The notes beneath the pieces are model-generated. The model saw only the letters and a program-made list of their open reading frames with translations, made no database searches and was not told the DNA's origin. Position numbers and translations under genes: made by a program. This document shows positions 48,261 through 56,793 of a stretch of 64,000 nucleotides of DNA, piece after piece. Position 1 is the stretch's first letter, and the number at the start of each line of letters is the position of its first letter. This stretch comes from Nostoc paludosum FACHB-159 (GTDB lineage: Bacteria; Cyanobacteriota; Cyanobacteriia; Cyanobacteriales; Nostocaceae): contig NZ_JACJTU010000003.1 in NCBI RefSeq assembly GCF_014698835.1, positions 186,001-250,000 on the forward strand. Reading direction: 5' to 3'.

Positions 48261-48686
48261 GTGCTAAATACTGTTTTGGTAGCTCTGGACGGTTCGGAAA
48301 TTGCAGAACGAGTAATCCAGACTTTAGATGATTTGGCTTTTTCCGAAGACGGGAGGGTTATTCTTTGCCATGTATTTCCCACACCAGAGTCAGAGATCGA
48401 ACTACCTGCCGATCGCCCTCAGTCAGAGTCCCCAACATTTTCTTATTTTCATATTGAAAAACAACTGCAATCTTATCAGGAAAAGTTATCAGTTAAAAGT
48501 GATTTAGAACTGGTAACAGGCGATCCTGCTGAAGAGATTATTCGTCTTGCCAACATATATAAAACTGAATTGATCGTAATTGGTAGTCGTGGATTGATGG
48601 GGATGAAGCGAATAGTACAGGGTTCTGTTAGCAGTCAAGTTGTGGAAGAAGCTAATTGTTCAGTATTGGTGGTAAAGCCTAATTAG
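48261..48686 (+). CDS. Universal stress protein (UspA family)
   Basis: The 141-residue protein has the Usp fold with the ATP-binding signature G-S-R-G-L-M-G-M-K-R-I-V-Q-G-S-V-S (G-2x-G-9x-G-S/T) near residues 113-129 and V-A-L-D-G-S-E at the N-terminus. Such proteins respond to starvation, redox or osmotic stress. The start is GTG at 48261 with AGGAG at 48248-48252; an ATG five bases earlier is out of frame. Confidence 0.9.
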   Translation: MLNTVLVALDGSEIAERVIQTLDDLAFSEDGRVILCHVFPTPESEIELPADRPQSESPTFSYFHIEKQLQSYQEKLSVKSDLELVTGDPAEEIIRLANIYKTELIVIGSRGLMGMKRIVQGSVSSQVVEEANCSVLVVKPN

Positions 48687-48880
48687 AAGTAGGTAAAGCA
48701 AAGAATCGAGACAAGCTACCAACTATTCTGAGTCGAGCTGAATTAAAAAGTATTTTGGTTGATGGACAGGAGCAGCTTCGCCTGTTAATCTTGCTTTCTA
48801 ACCTAGAAGTTAGTGAAGCTTGTCCTGGTTTTTTAAAAGAAGAATTGGGGATGCACGTTGAGAATGAACTTAAACATTAA
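48682..48880 (+). pseudogene. Possible gene fragment (start-less open frame)
   Basis: Directly after the Usp gene, in another frame, about 65 codons stay open to TAA 48878-48880 with protein-like content (K-L-P-T-I-L-S-R-A-E-L-K-S-I-L...L-S-N-L-E-V-S-E-A-C-P-G-F-L-K-E-E-L-G). No ATG or GTG begins it. It may be the tail of a lost gene; I do not recognise the family. Nothing else is supported up to 49148. Confidence 0.3.
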
Positions 48881-49148
48881 ACAGTTCATGCAGCAACGTT
48901 AGCGAATACTTGGGAATTTTCAAAGAATGTTTATCTCTCAGACTTCATGATTCTTAATCATGCCAGCTTACTTTTGTGGCTGACAGAATTACCATAATCC
49001 AATAGGCTGATCTTAAAGTGGTGATTTTTCACAAAGCTCAACTACTGAAAAAGGTAGAGTTTATTGCTCAGTATTTTGGGACAACTATGTGCAAAATGTT
49101 GCCCACTCTCTATCATCACTGAGTTGTTAATTAGTACCTATACAGAAT

Positions 49149-49478
49149 ATGCCCCTAAAAATCGTTCAGAACTTTGATGCGAGTTTTACTCTCCAACCAC
49201 AAGCACAAGAAAGTCTATTCAAGTTATTAACGAGTGAAGCTTTTTTAAACCAAATATGCCAGCAATTGCAGTGTGAAAAAGTTGAATTTACAGAGTTACT
49301 TTTCCAGCCAGTTCCTTATAGTTTAACTACTACTAAGGGAATGCCAGTAGAATTTGAAAAGTATCATGAATCTGATGAATATGCAATCATCAATGTTCCA
49401 CCAAATTTCATGTTTACTGCTAAAATTTTTAAACCCAGTCGCCTTTGCGCCGTTTACCAAAAATTTGGTAATGGTTAA
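49149..49478 (+). CDS. Hypothetical protein
   Basis: This 109-residue protein (M-P-L-K-I-V-Q-N-F-D-A-S-F-T...K-F-G-N-G) has no motif that I recognise and no signal peptide or membrane helix. It is acidic-neutral with mixed helix and strand character. Followed after 183 bases by the GIY-YIG gene. Real-gene status rests on length and protein-like composition. Confidence 0.5.
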   Translation: MPLKIVQNFDASFTLQPQAQESLFKLLTSEAFLNQICQQLQCEKVEFTELLFQPVPYSLTTTKGMPVEFEKYHESDEYAIINVPPNFMFTAKIFKPSRLCAVYQKFGNG

Positions 49479-49661
49479 TTTAGAAGGTGTTTTCCCATAA
49501 TTACAAAAATCTTAGATAGGGTGTGAAGGAAAAATCATGAAAACGAACCGCAAAGTACGCAAAGTTAGCAAAGATAGAAAGATAAAATATTTATAAAAAG
49601 TTTAGGATTTATGTAGCAGTTTTTAAGCACAAAAGCAAATAACAAGTTTTAGATTTGATTT

Positions 49662-50207
49662 ATGACTACTGAAACAAATACTCCTGCTTTGGCAAGCTTG
49701 GAATTCATTCCTTACATTGGCGATCGCGGTGAAATCCCGGAACAATTTCAAGGTAAAATCGGCGTATATGCTATCTTTGACCGAGAAAAAATACTGCAAT
49801 TTGTAGGATATTCTCGTGATGTTTATCTCAGCCTCAAGCAGCATTTAATACGACAACCAGAGCAATGTCATTGGGTGAAAGTTCAAACTATTGAACGTCC
49901 CAGCCGCACAGTTTTAGAAAATATTGAGAATGCTTGGATTGGTGAAAATGGCAGTGTGCCAGCAGGAAATGGAGATAACAAAGAAAAATGGACTAATCCC
50001 ATTGATGTCAAAGTGCTAATGACGCCTGAAGAACAGGCAAATTATCAAAATCCAGCTAATGATGAATTGGCGCAAATAAAAGTTATTAAAAATGTGGCGC
50101 GGCGAGTAGAAGCTGAAATTTTAAAAGAATTAGAAGGGCGTGGTTTGCAACTAGAAATTCGCTTTAATCCTAAATTGAAAGAACAAGGGTTACTAGATTT
50201 GAAATGA
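49662..50207 (+). CDS. GIY-YIG nuclease family protein
   Basis: The 181-residue protein has a GIY-YIG-like fold: G-V-Y-A-I-F-D-R-E-K at ~33-42 in place of GIY, then L-Q-F-V-G-Y-S-R-D-V in place of YIG, with Arg, and E-N-I-E-N-A-W-I as the helix that carries the catalytic Glu in the family. The C-terminal half (L-M-T-P-E-E-Q-A-N-Y) is typical of a cyanobacterial/plastid version. Nuclease activity is plausible but unproven. The Ser/Thr kinase gene begins 48 bases downstream, possibly an operon. Confidence 0.75.
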   Translation: MTTETNTPALASLEFIPYIGDRGEIPEQFQGKIGVYAIFDREKILQFVGYSRDVYLSLKQHLIRQPEQCHWVKVQTIERPSRTVLENIENAWIGENGSVPAGNGDNKEKWTNPIDVKVLMTPEEQANYQNPANDELAQIKVIKNVARRVEAEILKELEGRGLQLEIRFNPKLKEQGLLDLK

Positions 50208-50254
50208 AGGTAGTTTTGGGAAAACTATCTTATGAATATCGCTGGTAATCTCTC

Positions 50255-51751
50255 ATGACAATACAGCTGCTGAACGATCGCTATCAAGTTATCCAGACAT
50301 TGGGTGCTGGTGGGTTTGGTCAAACCTATCTCGCAGAAGACACCTATATGCCTTCAAAGCGCCGTTGTGTGGTGAAACAGCTAAGACCAATTCACAACAA
50401 CCCTCAAATTTACCAAATAGTCCAAGAGAGGTTTCAACGGGAAGCAGCTATTTTAGAAGAACTCGGTGGCGCCAATGACCAGATTCCGGCGTTGTATGCT
50501 TACTTCTCTTCTGGTGGGGAATTTTATTTAGTTCAGGAGTGGGTTGAAGGTGATACCCTAACTGCAAAATTCCAAAAGCAAGGGCTATTTAGTGAAGCCG
50601 CTGCTTTTGAATTATTCCTGAATATCTTACCGGTTTTGGATTACGTCCACTCAAAAAATATCGTTCACCGCGATATCAAACCGGATAATATCATCGTGCG
50701 TTATCGTGACGGTAAACCTGTACTAATTGATTTTGGTGCTGTGCGGGAATCGATGGGAACCGTGGTGAATTCCCAAGGAAATCCTACCAGTTCCATTGTT
50801 ATTGGTACACCTGGATATATGCCTAGCGAACAAGCCGCAGGTAGACCAGTTTATTCGAGCGATTTATACAGTTTGGGAATGACGGTAATATATTTATTGA
50901 CTGGCAGAGTAGCGCAACAATTAGAGACAGATTCCCAGACCGGTGAAATTGTTTGGCGACAGTATGCCAGTCATATTAGTCCAATGATGGCAGGAATAAT
51001 TGACAGAGCGATCGCTTATCATCCACGCGATCGCTTCCTCACAGCAAGAGCAATGCTAGATGCTTTGCACAATCCAATTCCCGCGACGCAACCCGTCTTG
51101 ACGCAAGCAACTGTGGTATCTGCACCAGCACCTCAGACAGCCCAGGTTCAGCCACAGCCAAATCCGCAAAATAATAGTCAGAATCATATTCTCATCGGCA
51201 GTTTAATCGCAGGTGGATTAATTGGTGCATCTATAATTATTGGTCAAATGCTGACGAAATCTCCGCAATTGACAACAGATAAAACAGTATTGCCTTCACC
51301 AACACCCTCAATAATCGAAAAACTCCGGGCTATCAAATCAGCTCCTCAACAAACAACAGATAAAACAGTATTGTCTTCACCAACACCCTCACTAATCGAA
51401 AAACTCCGGGCTATCAGATCAGCTCGTAATGCTTCCTCAACAACACTGCCAGATAATAACACTACTTTTAATACTTATTTTTGGCTTACTCAAAAACACG
51501 TCACTGATGCAGATTTGGATGGTAAAAGCGGTTTTGAATTAGATATAATGCGAAATTCAATATTTGCTAGCCACGGCCGCCGTTTTGACACACCTGAAAT
51601 ACAAGATTACTTTAATAACCAAGCTTGGTATCGTCCGATATATTCACCAAAAGAATTTCCCACGAAATTGCTGTCAAAAATAGAGCAACAGAATGTAGAG
51701 TATATCAGCAAATATCAAGACCGTTATGGCTTGAGATATTTTAAGAAATAA
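50255..51751 (+). CDS. Serine/threonine protein kinase with YARHG-like C-terminal domain
   Basis: The 498-residue protein has a complete Hanks-type kinase domain (~9-272): G-A-G-G-F-G, Lys41, HRDIKPDN with Asp140, L-I-D-F-G with Asp159, and G-T-P-G-Y-M-P-S-E-Q-A in the activation segment. After a proline/glutamine-rich linker come one membrane helix (~310-330, I-L-I-G-S-L-I-A-G-G-L-I-G-A-S) and two near-identical 27-residue units. The end is a YARHG-like domain (M-R-N-S-I-F-A-S-H-G-R-R-F...Y-F-N-N-Q-A-W-Y) that probably lies outside the membrane as a sensor. Possibly cotranscribed with the GIY-YIG gene. Confidence 0.9.
   Translation: MTIQLLNDRYQVIQTLGAGGFGQTYLAEDTYMPSKRRCVVKQLRPIHNNPQIYQIVQERFQREAAILEELGGANDQIPALYAYFSSGGEFYLVQEWVEGDTLTAKFQKQGLFSEAAAFELFLNILPVLDYVHSKNIVHRDIKPDNIIVRYRDGKPVLIDFGAVRESMGTVVNSQGNPTSSIVIGTPGYMPSEQAAGRPVYSSDLYSLGMTVIYLLTGRVAQQLETDSQTGEIVWRQYASHISPMMAGIIDRAIAYHPRDRFLTARAMLDALHNPIPATQPVLTQATVVSAPAPQTAQVQPQPNPQNNSQNHILIGSLIAGGLIGASIIIGQMLTKSPQLTTDKTVLPSPTPSIIEKLRAIKSAPQQTTDKTVLSSPTPSLIEKLRAIRSARNASSTTLPDNNTTFNTYFWLTQKHVTDADLDGKSGFELDIMRNSIFASHGRRFDTPEIQDYFNNQAWYRPIYSPKEFPTKLLSKIEQQNVEYISKYQDRYGLRYFKK
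51272..51433 (+). repeat. 81-bp tandem duplication inside the kinase gene
   Basis: The unit starting acaacagataaaacagta at 51272 recurs at 51353, giving two copies of T-T-D-K-T-V-L-x-S-P-T-P-S-x-I-E-K-L-R-A-I in the extracytoplasmic linker. The few differences and the 27-codon period point to a recent in-frame duplication. Confidence 0.9.
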
Positions 51752-51856
51752 ATTTTTGCTGCGCTTAGCTGTTCTGAACTCGAACAATGGAGTTCTGAAC
51801 TTGAATTATGAAGTGCGATCGCCAAGTTTTATGCAACTTTAAACTTACACTCAAAT

Positions 51857-52732
51857 CTACTTCAAAGATTCCATGAATTCAATACACTTTTGCATCTGTT
51901 GGCGCATGGTTTCTCTATCAGCATGAAACCTCCGTCCATGACCTGGTAGCACCCATTCAAAAGAGAAATGAGCTAAGTTACGCATTGATTTAGTTTGTTC
52001 TGGCCAAGAATACCAGCAGACATCGTGAAATGCAACCAGTTGTTGCAACCTTTCTGACCAAGCGAGATGGTCGCCAGTGAAGAGAAACTTGTTTTTATAA
52101 AGTAAAACCGTATGTCCTTTGGTGTGGCCTGGAACTGAAATAATTAATAAATCCTCAGTCAAGGTAAATGGTTCAACTCCCGTTAACTGTATTTCCACAT
52201 TGCGAGTACCCGCAGAAATTTCATCAGCGTGGAGGATGCGCTGACACTGAAAATGCTCCGCAAACTTTTGGTGATCTGCGACATCATCCCTGTGAGTTAG
52301 ATACATATAACGAATTCCACCCATGTCTTCTAAACGCTTGACCAAAGGTGGCGTAAATCTAGGAGAATCGACCAAAATATTACCTTCAGGAAGTTGAATT
52401 AAATAGCTAGCAGCACCGTAGGATTTTTCGGAATGATAGCCACAATGGTAAATATTTTCATCTACTAAAATTGGAAACTTTTCCTGAGCAAATTTGATAT
52501 CTTTTGGTTTTTCAACTGTGCCAATAGAACTAGTAGGACAAGCTAAAAGTGCTTCCAAGGCTGCTAATCTTTCCGCTTCATTTGTTGGTTGATGATAAAC
52601 TGCTGACTGCTCATCAACACGAGAAAAAACTTCTGGAGTCATCCAGCGACAAGTATCGCAATCAATACAAGTAGTATCTACATAAAAATCGCCGTTAACA
52701 TTTTGGGTGCGACGCTGATTTAAATGAGCCAT
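51857..52732 (-). CDS. Ferredoxin-MBL fold metallo-hydrolase fusion
   Basis: The 291-residue protein begins with a ferredoxin-like [4Fe-4S] module (~14-75): C22-x2-C25-x2-C28 and C65-P. It continues with a metallo-beta-lactamase fold hydrolase (~85-285). Metal-site motifs are T-H-R-D-D-V-A-D-H (residues 146-154), V-P-G-H-T-K-G-H, F-T-G-D-H-L-A-W and L-P-G-H-G-R. The first motif is H-x-D-D rather than the classic H-x-H-x-D-H, so the metal site is altered. The fusion suggests redox-linked hydrolysis or electron transfer. Substrate unknown. Confidence 0.82.
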   Translation of the reverse strand: MAHLNQRRTQNVNGDFYVDTTCIDCDTCRWMTPEVFSRVDEQSAVYHQPTNEAERLAALEALLACPTSSIGTVEKPKDIKFAQEKFPILVDENIYHCGYHSEKSYGAASYLIQLPEGNILVDSPRFTPPLVKRLEDMGGIRYMYLTHRDDVADHQKFAEHFQCQRILHADEISAGTRNVEIQLTGVEPFTLTEDLLIISVPGHTKGHTVLLYKNKFLFTGDHLAWSERLQQLVAFHDVCWYSWPEQTKSMRNLAHFSFEWVLPGHGRRFHADRETMRQQMQKCIEFMESLK

Positions 52733-52820
52733 ATTAAAACCTCGTGCTGGGAAGTGATAAACCCTATATCACTACGCTAGCAAAATTGACTTGAGGCTGT
52801 AGGCTCCTGAAGGTTAGATA

Positions 52821-52845
52821 TAGGCTATCTTAAAAAAGACAGCCT
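52821..52845. terminator. Hairpin in the MBL-exonuclease spacer
   Basis: taggct-a-tctt (52821-52831) pairs with aaga-c-agccta (52835-52845) with one mismatch. It lies about 100 bases after the exonuclease stop codon on the minus strand and may end that transcript; no T tract follows. Confidence 0.4.
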
Positions 52846-52946
52846 ATCTTAACTTAAAGTTAAAAATTGATCACACCTCTAGCTAACGGGTGAGATAACA
52901 TAGGGGCAATCGCTTTATTTCAGGAAATAAATGAACTTCGTCTATA

Positions 52947-53708
52947 TTACTGACAAAATTCAATTTGGTTTACCATAAAAGGAAGTTCTTTGGTATCATC
53001 CACAGCCATTTGCCTGACCCAACTCTTAAGTTCAGGAATCCATTTAAAACCTGCCTTTTTTGCAAGTTCCCTATTGTCATAGGTTACAAGAGCTTTAAAC
53101 CAAGCTTTGGGTCTTAACGCCATTTGAAACATGCCGTTCAGGTTTTCCATCCGATCAAAAAGATATGCGATCAATTGACAGTCTGTTAATGCCCTATGAT
53201 TTCCAAAAATACCAATATCATGCGCTGCTGCTAATTCAATAAGAGATTGACCAGATCGGATTTGACGAGGCCATTTGAAGTCAGTACAGGTACAAACCCA
53301 AGGGAGTGGTTCATTGTTAGAGTTCGAGAAAACAGGTAATAGATTTTTTCCATTATTTGAAGAACCAAACCACTTTCGATCAAACTCAGCATTGTGTGCC
53401 ACAATTACTTGCGCCTTCTTAGCCATCTCAGTTATCATCCACACACTTTCAGCCACTTGTTCTTCTGTTATTTCCATTAACGGTGCTGGCTTAATCCGGT
53501 TTATATGCTCTGCCGGATTATCCTGTGCTGGGAGAAGAGCTGAATATTGTGTGATAGTGGTTTGGTGCTTCACCGAATACAGAATAGCTGCTAACTCTAC
53601 AATTTGGTCTGTCTTAATGTCTAAGCCTGTGGTTTCTGTATCAAGAATTAGAACCTGATCGGGTGTAGGAAACTGAGCATTGGATGAAACGAAGGAATTT
53701 TGGGTCAT
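52947..53708 (-). CDS. 3'-5' exonuclease of the DnaQ/DEDD family
   Basis: The 253-residue protein has the RNase T/DnaQ exonuclease motifs: V-L-I-L-D-T-E-T-T-G-L-D (ExoI, two catalytic acids), V-A-H-N-A-E-F-D-R-K-W-F (ExoII), and G-N-H-R-A-L-T-D-C-Q-L-I (ExoIII, His and Asp). All four acidic residues and the His are present, so it is likely active on DNA or RNA 3' ends. After residue ~185 is a short tail (K-A-L-V-T-Y-D-N-R-E-L-A-K-K-A-G-F-K-W) seen in related proteins. It is a stand-alone enzyme, not a polymerase part. Confidence 0.87.
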   Translation of the reverse strand: MTQNSFVSSNAQFPTPDQVLILDTETTGLDIKTDQIVELAAILYSVKHQTTITQYSALLPAQDNPAEHINRIKPAPLMEITEEQVAESVWMITEMAKKAQVIVAHNAEFDRKWFGSSNNGKNLLPVFSNSNNEPLPWVCTCTDFKWPRQIRSGQSLIELAAAHDIGIFGNHRALTDCQLIAYLFDRMENLNGMFQMALRPKAWFKALVTYDNRELAKKAGFKWIPELKSWVRQMAVDDTKELPFMVNQIEFCQ

Positions 53709-53927
53709 AATAGAAGTAGAAATAAATAATTGAAAACATGCCTACCAAGTTGGAAGCTTGGGGGCATTTTTTTTGGCATTTTGCAGCCGATTATATACAG
53801 ATTAATTTACTGATATAATTTTGTCAATCATAACGTGATTATTTTCTATAGTGTTACTAGTTCGGAAGCGCAATTAATAGTCACTATCGGCATTATTGTC
53901 ATAGACCTCTTGATTAAGTTTTAAGTA

Positions 53928-55244
53928 GTGAGCAGAGTATTTATGAGAAAAATTTGCTGTAGGTTAAAAGATTTTATGAAAAAACGGCATTTATCGCAGT
54001 ATCAACTAGCCAAAGAAACTGGTATTAGCGTTAACGCCATTGGCAGGCTTTACAAGGAGGAGTTTGACCGGATTGATTGTCACACGGCTGCGGTTTTGTG
54101 CGAGTACTTCCACTGTGACTTATGTGAGCTGTTTCCACTTGTGGCTGACTCCTCAGCAAGAATGAAAGAGGATGAAATTCTACAAAAATATCAAGCTGGA
54201 GAGAGAAATTTTTCTGGAGTAGACCTGAGAGAGGCAAATCTCAGTGGGCAAAACTTGACCGGGGTAAACTTGACTGGAGCTATTCTTGCTAGAGCCATCC
54301 TGCAAAATGCTGATTTGAGCAAGGCAAATTTGGATCAAGCAGACTTGGGACAAGCAGATATGGAAGGAGTAAACCTAAATGCTGCGAGCCTAAGAACAGC
54401 AAAGCTTAGTTCAGCTAGACTAGTTTCTGCAAAATTGATGTATGCCGAACTAACTGAGGCTGATCTCAGTGAGACTTACCTAGAAAAAGCAGATATGAAA
54501 TGGGCAAACCTCAGTAGTGCAATCTTAAAAGGAGCAAAATTAGATAATACAAATATAGTCAGAGCTAATTTAAGACAAGCAGACTTGACGAATGCCAAAC
54601 TCAGGAAGGCTGATCTGAGTTGGGTAGACTTACGTGAAGTCAAGCTTATCGATGCTGATCTTAGTGATGCGACGCTAGAAGCCAGCAGCTTAACTGATAC
54701 TGATCTTAGTAGAGTCAATCTTAGTAGAGCCGATCTTAATCACGCTGATCTTAGTAGAGCCAACCTCAATAATGCTGACCTTACTAATGCTAATCTAACT
54801 AAAGTAAATCTCAGTGGAGCTAATCTCAGTGGAGCTAATCTCAGTGGAGCTAACCTAACTCAAGCCAACTTAAAAGACACTTATGTAAGTAATATCATTT
54901 TGACTGGTGCTAATTTGAGCCACACAAACTTGAGTAGCTTTAACCTCAATAGTATTAATTTAAGTGGTGCTAATTTAAGTGGTGCTAATCTCAGTAATGC
55001 CTCTCTAAAGGGTACAGACCTCAGTTACGTCAAATTCGATGATACAGATATGAAGTATGCTGACTTAACTGACGCTGACCTTACTGGGACTGAACTTTAT
55101 GGTAATGACAAGTATGGTATTATACAGCCGAAGGCGGACATAAGGGGAACAATATCACCTTCAGGAGATGTTTACAATGATGACATGAGTAATGGTATGG
55201 ACTATGAGCGCAGTCCTGAAGACGAGTTATCTGAACATTTCTAG
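53928..55244 (+). CDS. XRE-type HTH protein with pentapeptide repeats
   Basis: The 438-residue protein joins an N-terminal Cro/C1-type helix-turn-helix (~12-70: L-S-Q-Y-Q-L-A-K-E-T-G-I-S-V-N-A-I-G-R-L-Y) to a long pentapeptide-repeat helix (~95-410: A-N-L-S-G, A-D-L-S-K, A-N-L-T-Q and so on, over 50 units). The beta-helix of such repeats can mimic DNA, as in MfpA/Qnr. A DNA-binding head on such a shaft is unusual in general but known in cyanobacteria. GTG at 53928 is the frame's first start; ATG at 53943 is also possible. The acidic C-terminus is non-repetitive. Function unknown. Confidence 0.85.
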   Translation: MSRVFMRKICCRLKDFMKKRHLSQYQLAKETGISVNAIGRLYKEEFDRIDCHTAAVLCEYFHCDLCELFPLVADSSARMKEDEILQKYQAGERNFSGVDLREANLSGQNLTGVNLTGAILARAILQNADLSKANLDQADLGQADMEGVNLNAASLRTAKLSSARLVSAKLMYAELTEADLSETYLEKADMKWANLSSAILKGAKLDNTNIVRANLRQADLTNAKLRKADLSWVDLREVKLIDADLSDATLEASSLTDTDLSRVNLSRADLNHADLSRANLNNADLTNANLTKVNLSGANLSGANLSGANLTQANLKDTYVSNIILTGANLSHTNLSSFNLNSINLSGANLSGANLSNASLKGTDLSYVKFDDTDMKYADLTDADLTGTELYGNDKYGIIQPKADIRGTISPSGDVYNDDMSNGMDYERSPEDELSEHF

Positions 55245-55319
55245 TTGTTAGGCTTGAATTGATTTTTGCTGAGAGAGTGATTGCAATAGTATTTGATCAA
55301 GTTCCGTGAATTAAGTAAC

Positions 55320-55532
55320 TTACCCATCAAGTATCGGTAGAGTATGACCCAAACGCAATCCTAGTACAATCCATCCTTCAAGACTATCTTGTAAATCTTC
55401 CCGACAAGCTTCTAGTGTTGTAGCGTTTGCCCAGACTCCTTGACATTCTGGAATTTCCCCATAGAAAGTTCCATCTTCAAGCAACTCATAAATTGCTTTG
55501 TGCATTGCTGTACGAATGTAATCTGTCAACAT
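55320..55532 (-). CDS. HicB-family antitoxin-like protein, apparently orphan
   Basis: The 70-residue protein reads M-L-T-D-Y-I-R-T-A-M-H-K-A-I-Y-E-L-L-E-D-G-T-F-type N-terminus, then P-E-C-Q-G-V-W-A-N-A and C-R-E-D-L-Q-D-S-L-E-G-W-I, the RNase H-like HicB fold. HicB neutralises the HicA mRNA interferase. No HicA gene is seen on either side, and the protein ends soon after L-P-I-L-D-G, slightly shorter than the relatives that I recall. It may be a solitary antitoxin. Confidence 0.75.
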   Translation of the reverse strand: MLTDYIRTAMHKAIYELLEDGTFYGEIPECQGVWANATTLEACREDLQDSLEGWIVLGLRLGHTLPILDG

Positions 55533-55699
55533 TTATATTTTTTACAACTTCATTTAGCTTTTTAATCAATTTTGTGATAATTAAAATTTTACTTTTAATC
55601 GCAAATCTGCCAAACTCTAATTATTATGTGTAATTTATAATTTCTAAAAATACGATCGCGCCCCTTTTACCAAACGCGATCGCATTAATTTTTCTCCCC

Positions 55700-56653
55700 T
55701 TAACTAATAAAATGCAGTCTATTAATTACTGCACTAATTAGATGATGAGTAATAGGAAGACTATCAATTACCATCCCTAAACATAACAGCATCATGTAGG
55801 AAATGGAATAGAGAAATAACTCTCTAGCGACAGTACGATCTTCTGGATTTTGCAACAATCGCCAAGATTTGTGGATAAATAATCCTCCCAAACTAAGGGC
55901 GATCGCAGCATAAAGAACTCCACTCGCACCTAAGGGATAAACTAATAACACTGTTGCAACTACAGTAATCAAGGTATAATACCAAATTTGCCGTACTGTT
56001 GCTGTATCCCCTTTAACTACCGGTAGCATCGGTATCCCGACTTTGGCGTAGTCGTCCCGAATCATCAAAGCTAATGCCCAGAAATGGGGCGGTGTCCACA
56101 AAAAGACGATGGCAAAAATTAACCATGCTGCCCAGCTTAAAGTGCCGGTCACAGCAGCCCAACCCACCAAAGCCGGAATTGCCCCAGCAGCACCACCAAT
56201 GACGATATTTTGGGTGCTGTGGCGTTTTAGCCAGTGGGTGTAGACCAAAATATAAAAGACAATCCCAGAGAAAGCTAGCACTGCGGCTAACAGATTGGCG
56301 AAAACTGCCAGTAGTGTAAACGAGATTGTTGCTAGAGCGATCGCAAAAATTAGAGCATCACGCGGCTGCACCTTACCGGAAGGCATGGGGCGATGGCGCG
56401 TCCGCTCCATGTCATAATCAATATCCCGGTCATAGATACAGTTAATTGTCTGGGCACTTGCAGCAGCCAGAGTGCCACCAGTCAGAGTTACTAGTAACAG
56501 CAATGGGTCTACCTGTCCCTTAGCAGCAATCCACATACTGCCAGCTGTAGTAATCAAAAGCAAGGGAATAATCCGAGGCTTAGTTAGCTGGTAGTAACTT
56601 TGAATTACTTGGAAAAAAGTTTGGTGGTGGCGAGAGACATTAGTCTCAATCAT
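55700..56653 (-). CDS. ctaB: Heme O synthase (protoheme IX farnesyltransferase)
   Basis: CtaB attaches farnesyl to heme B to make heme O, the first step to heme A for cytochrome oxidase. The 317-residue UbiA-type membrane enzyme has the two aspartate motifs: [19 protein letters not shown] (NxxxDxxxD) and [13 protein letters not shown]. About eight or nine hydrophobic helices are visible. It follows ctaA by 140 bases and lies divergent from coxBAC, so the cluster encodes the oxidase and its cofactor pathway. Confidence 0.95.
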   Translation of the reverse strand: MIETNVSRHHQTFFQVIQSYYQLTKPRIIPLLLITTAGSMWIAAKGQVDPLLLLVTLTGGTLAAASAQTINCIYDRDIDYDMERTRHRPMPSGKVQPRDALIFAIALATISFTLLAVFANLLAAVLAFSGIVFYILVYTHWLKRHSTQNIVIGGAAGAIPALVGWAAVTGTLSWAAWLIFAIVFLWTPPHFWALALMIRDDYAKVGIPMLPVVKGDTATVRQIWYYTLITVVATVLLVYPLGASGVLYAAIALSLGGLFIHKSWRLLQNPEDRTVARELFLYSISYMMLLCLGMVIDSLPITHHLISAVINRLHFIS

Positions 56654-56793
56654 GTTGACTCTGGTTCCTTATTTTTCAATAACTTATATGCAGCCCCCGC
56701 TCAAGCTGGCTCTTTGGGTCTAACGAAAATACTTATTCGCACTTGCGTGGGTCGCATCGTCAGTGCTGAGTAGTTCCCCATTTCTCCATCTCT

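Noticed and set aside
55245..55319. Possible HicA toxin next to the HicB-like gene
   Set aside because: Neither strand of the adjacent sequence encodes a HicA-like protein.
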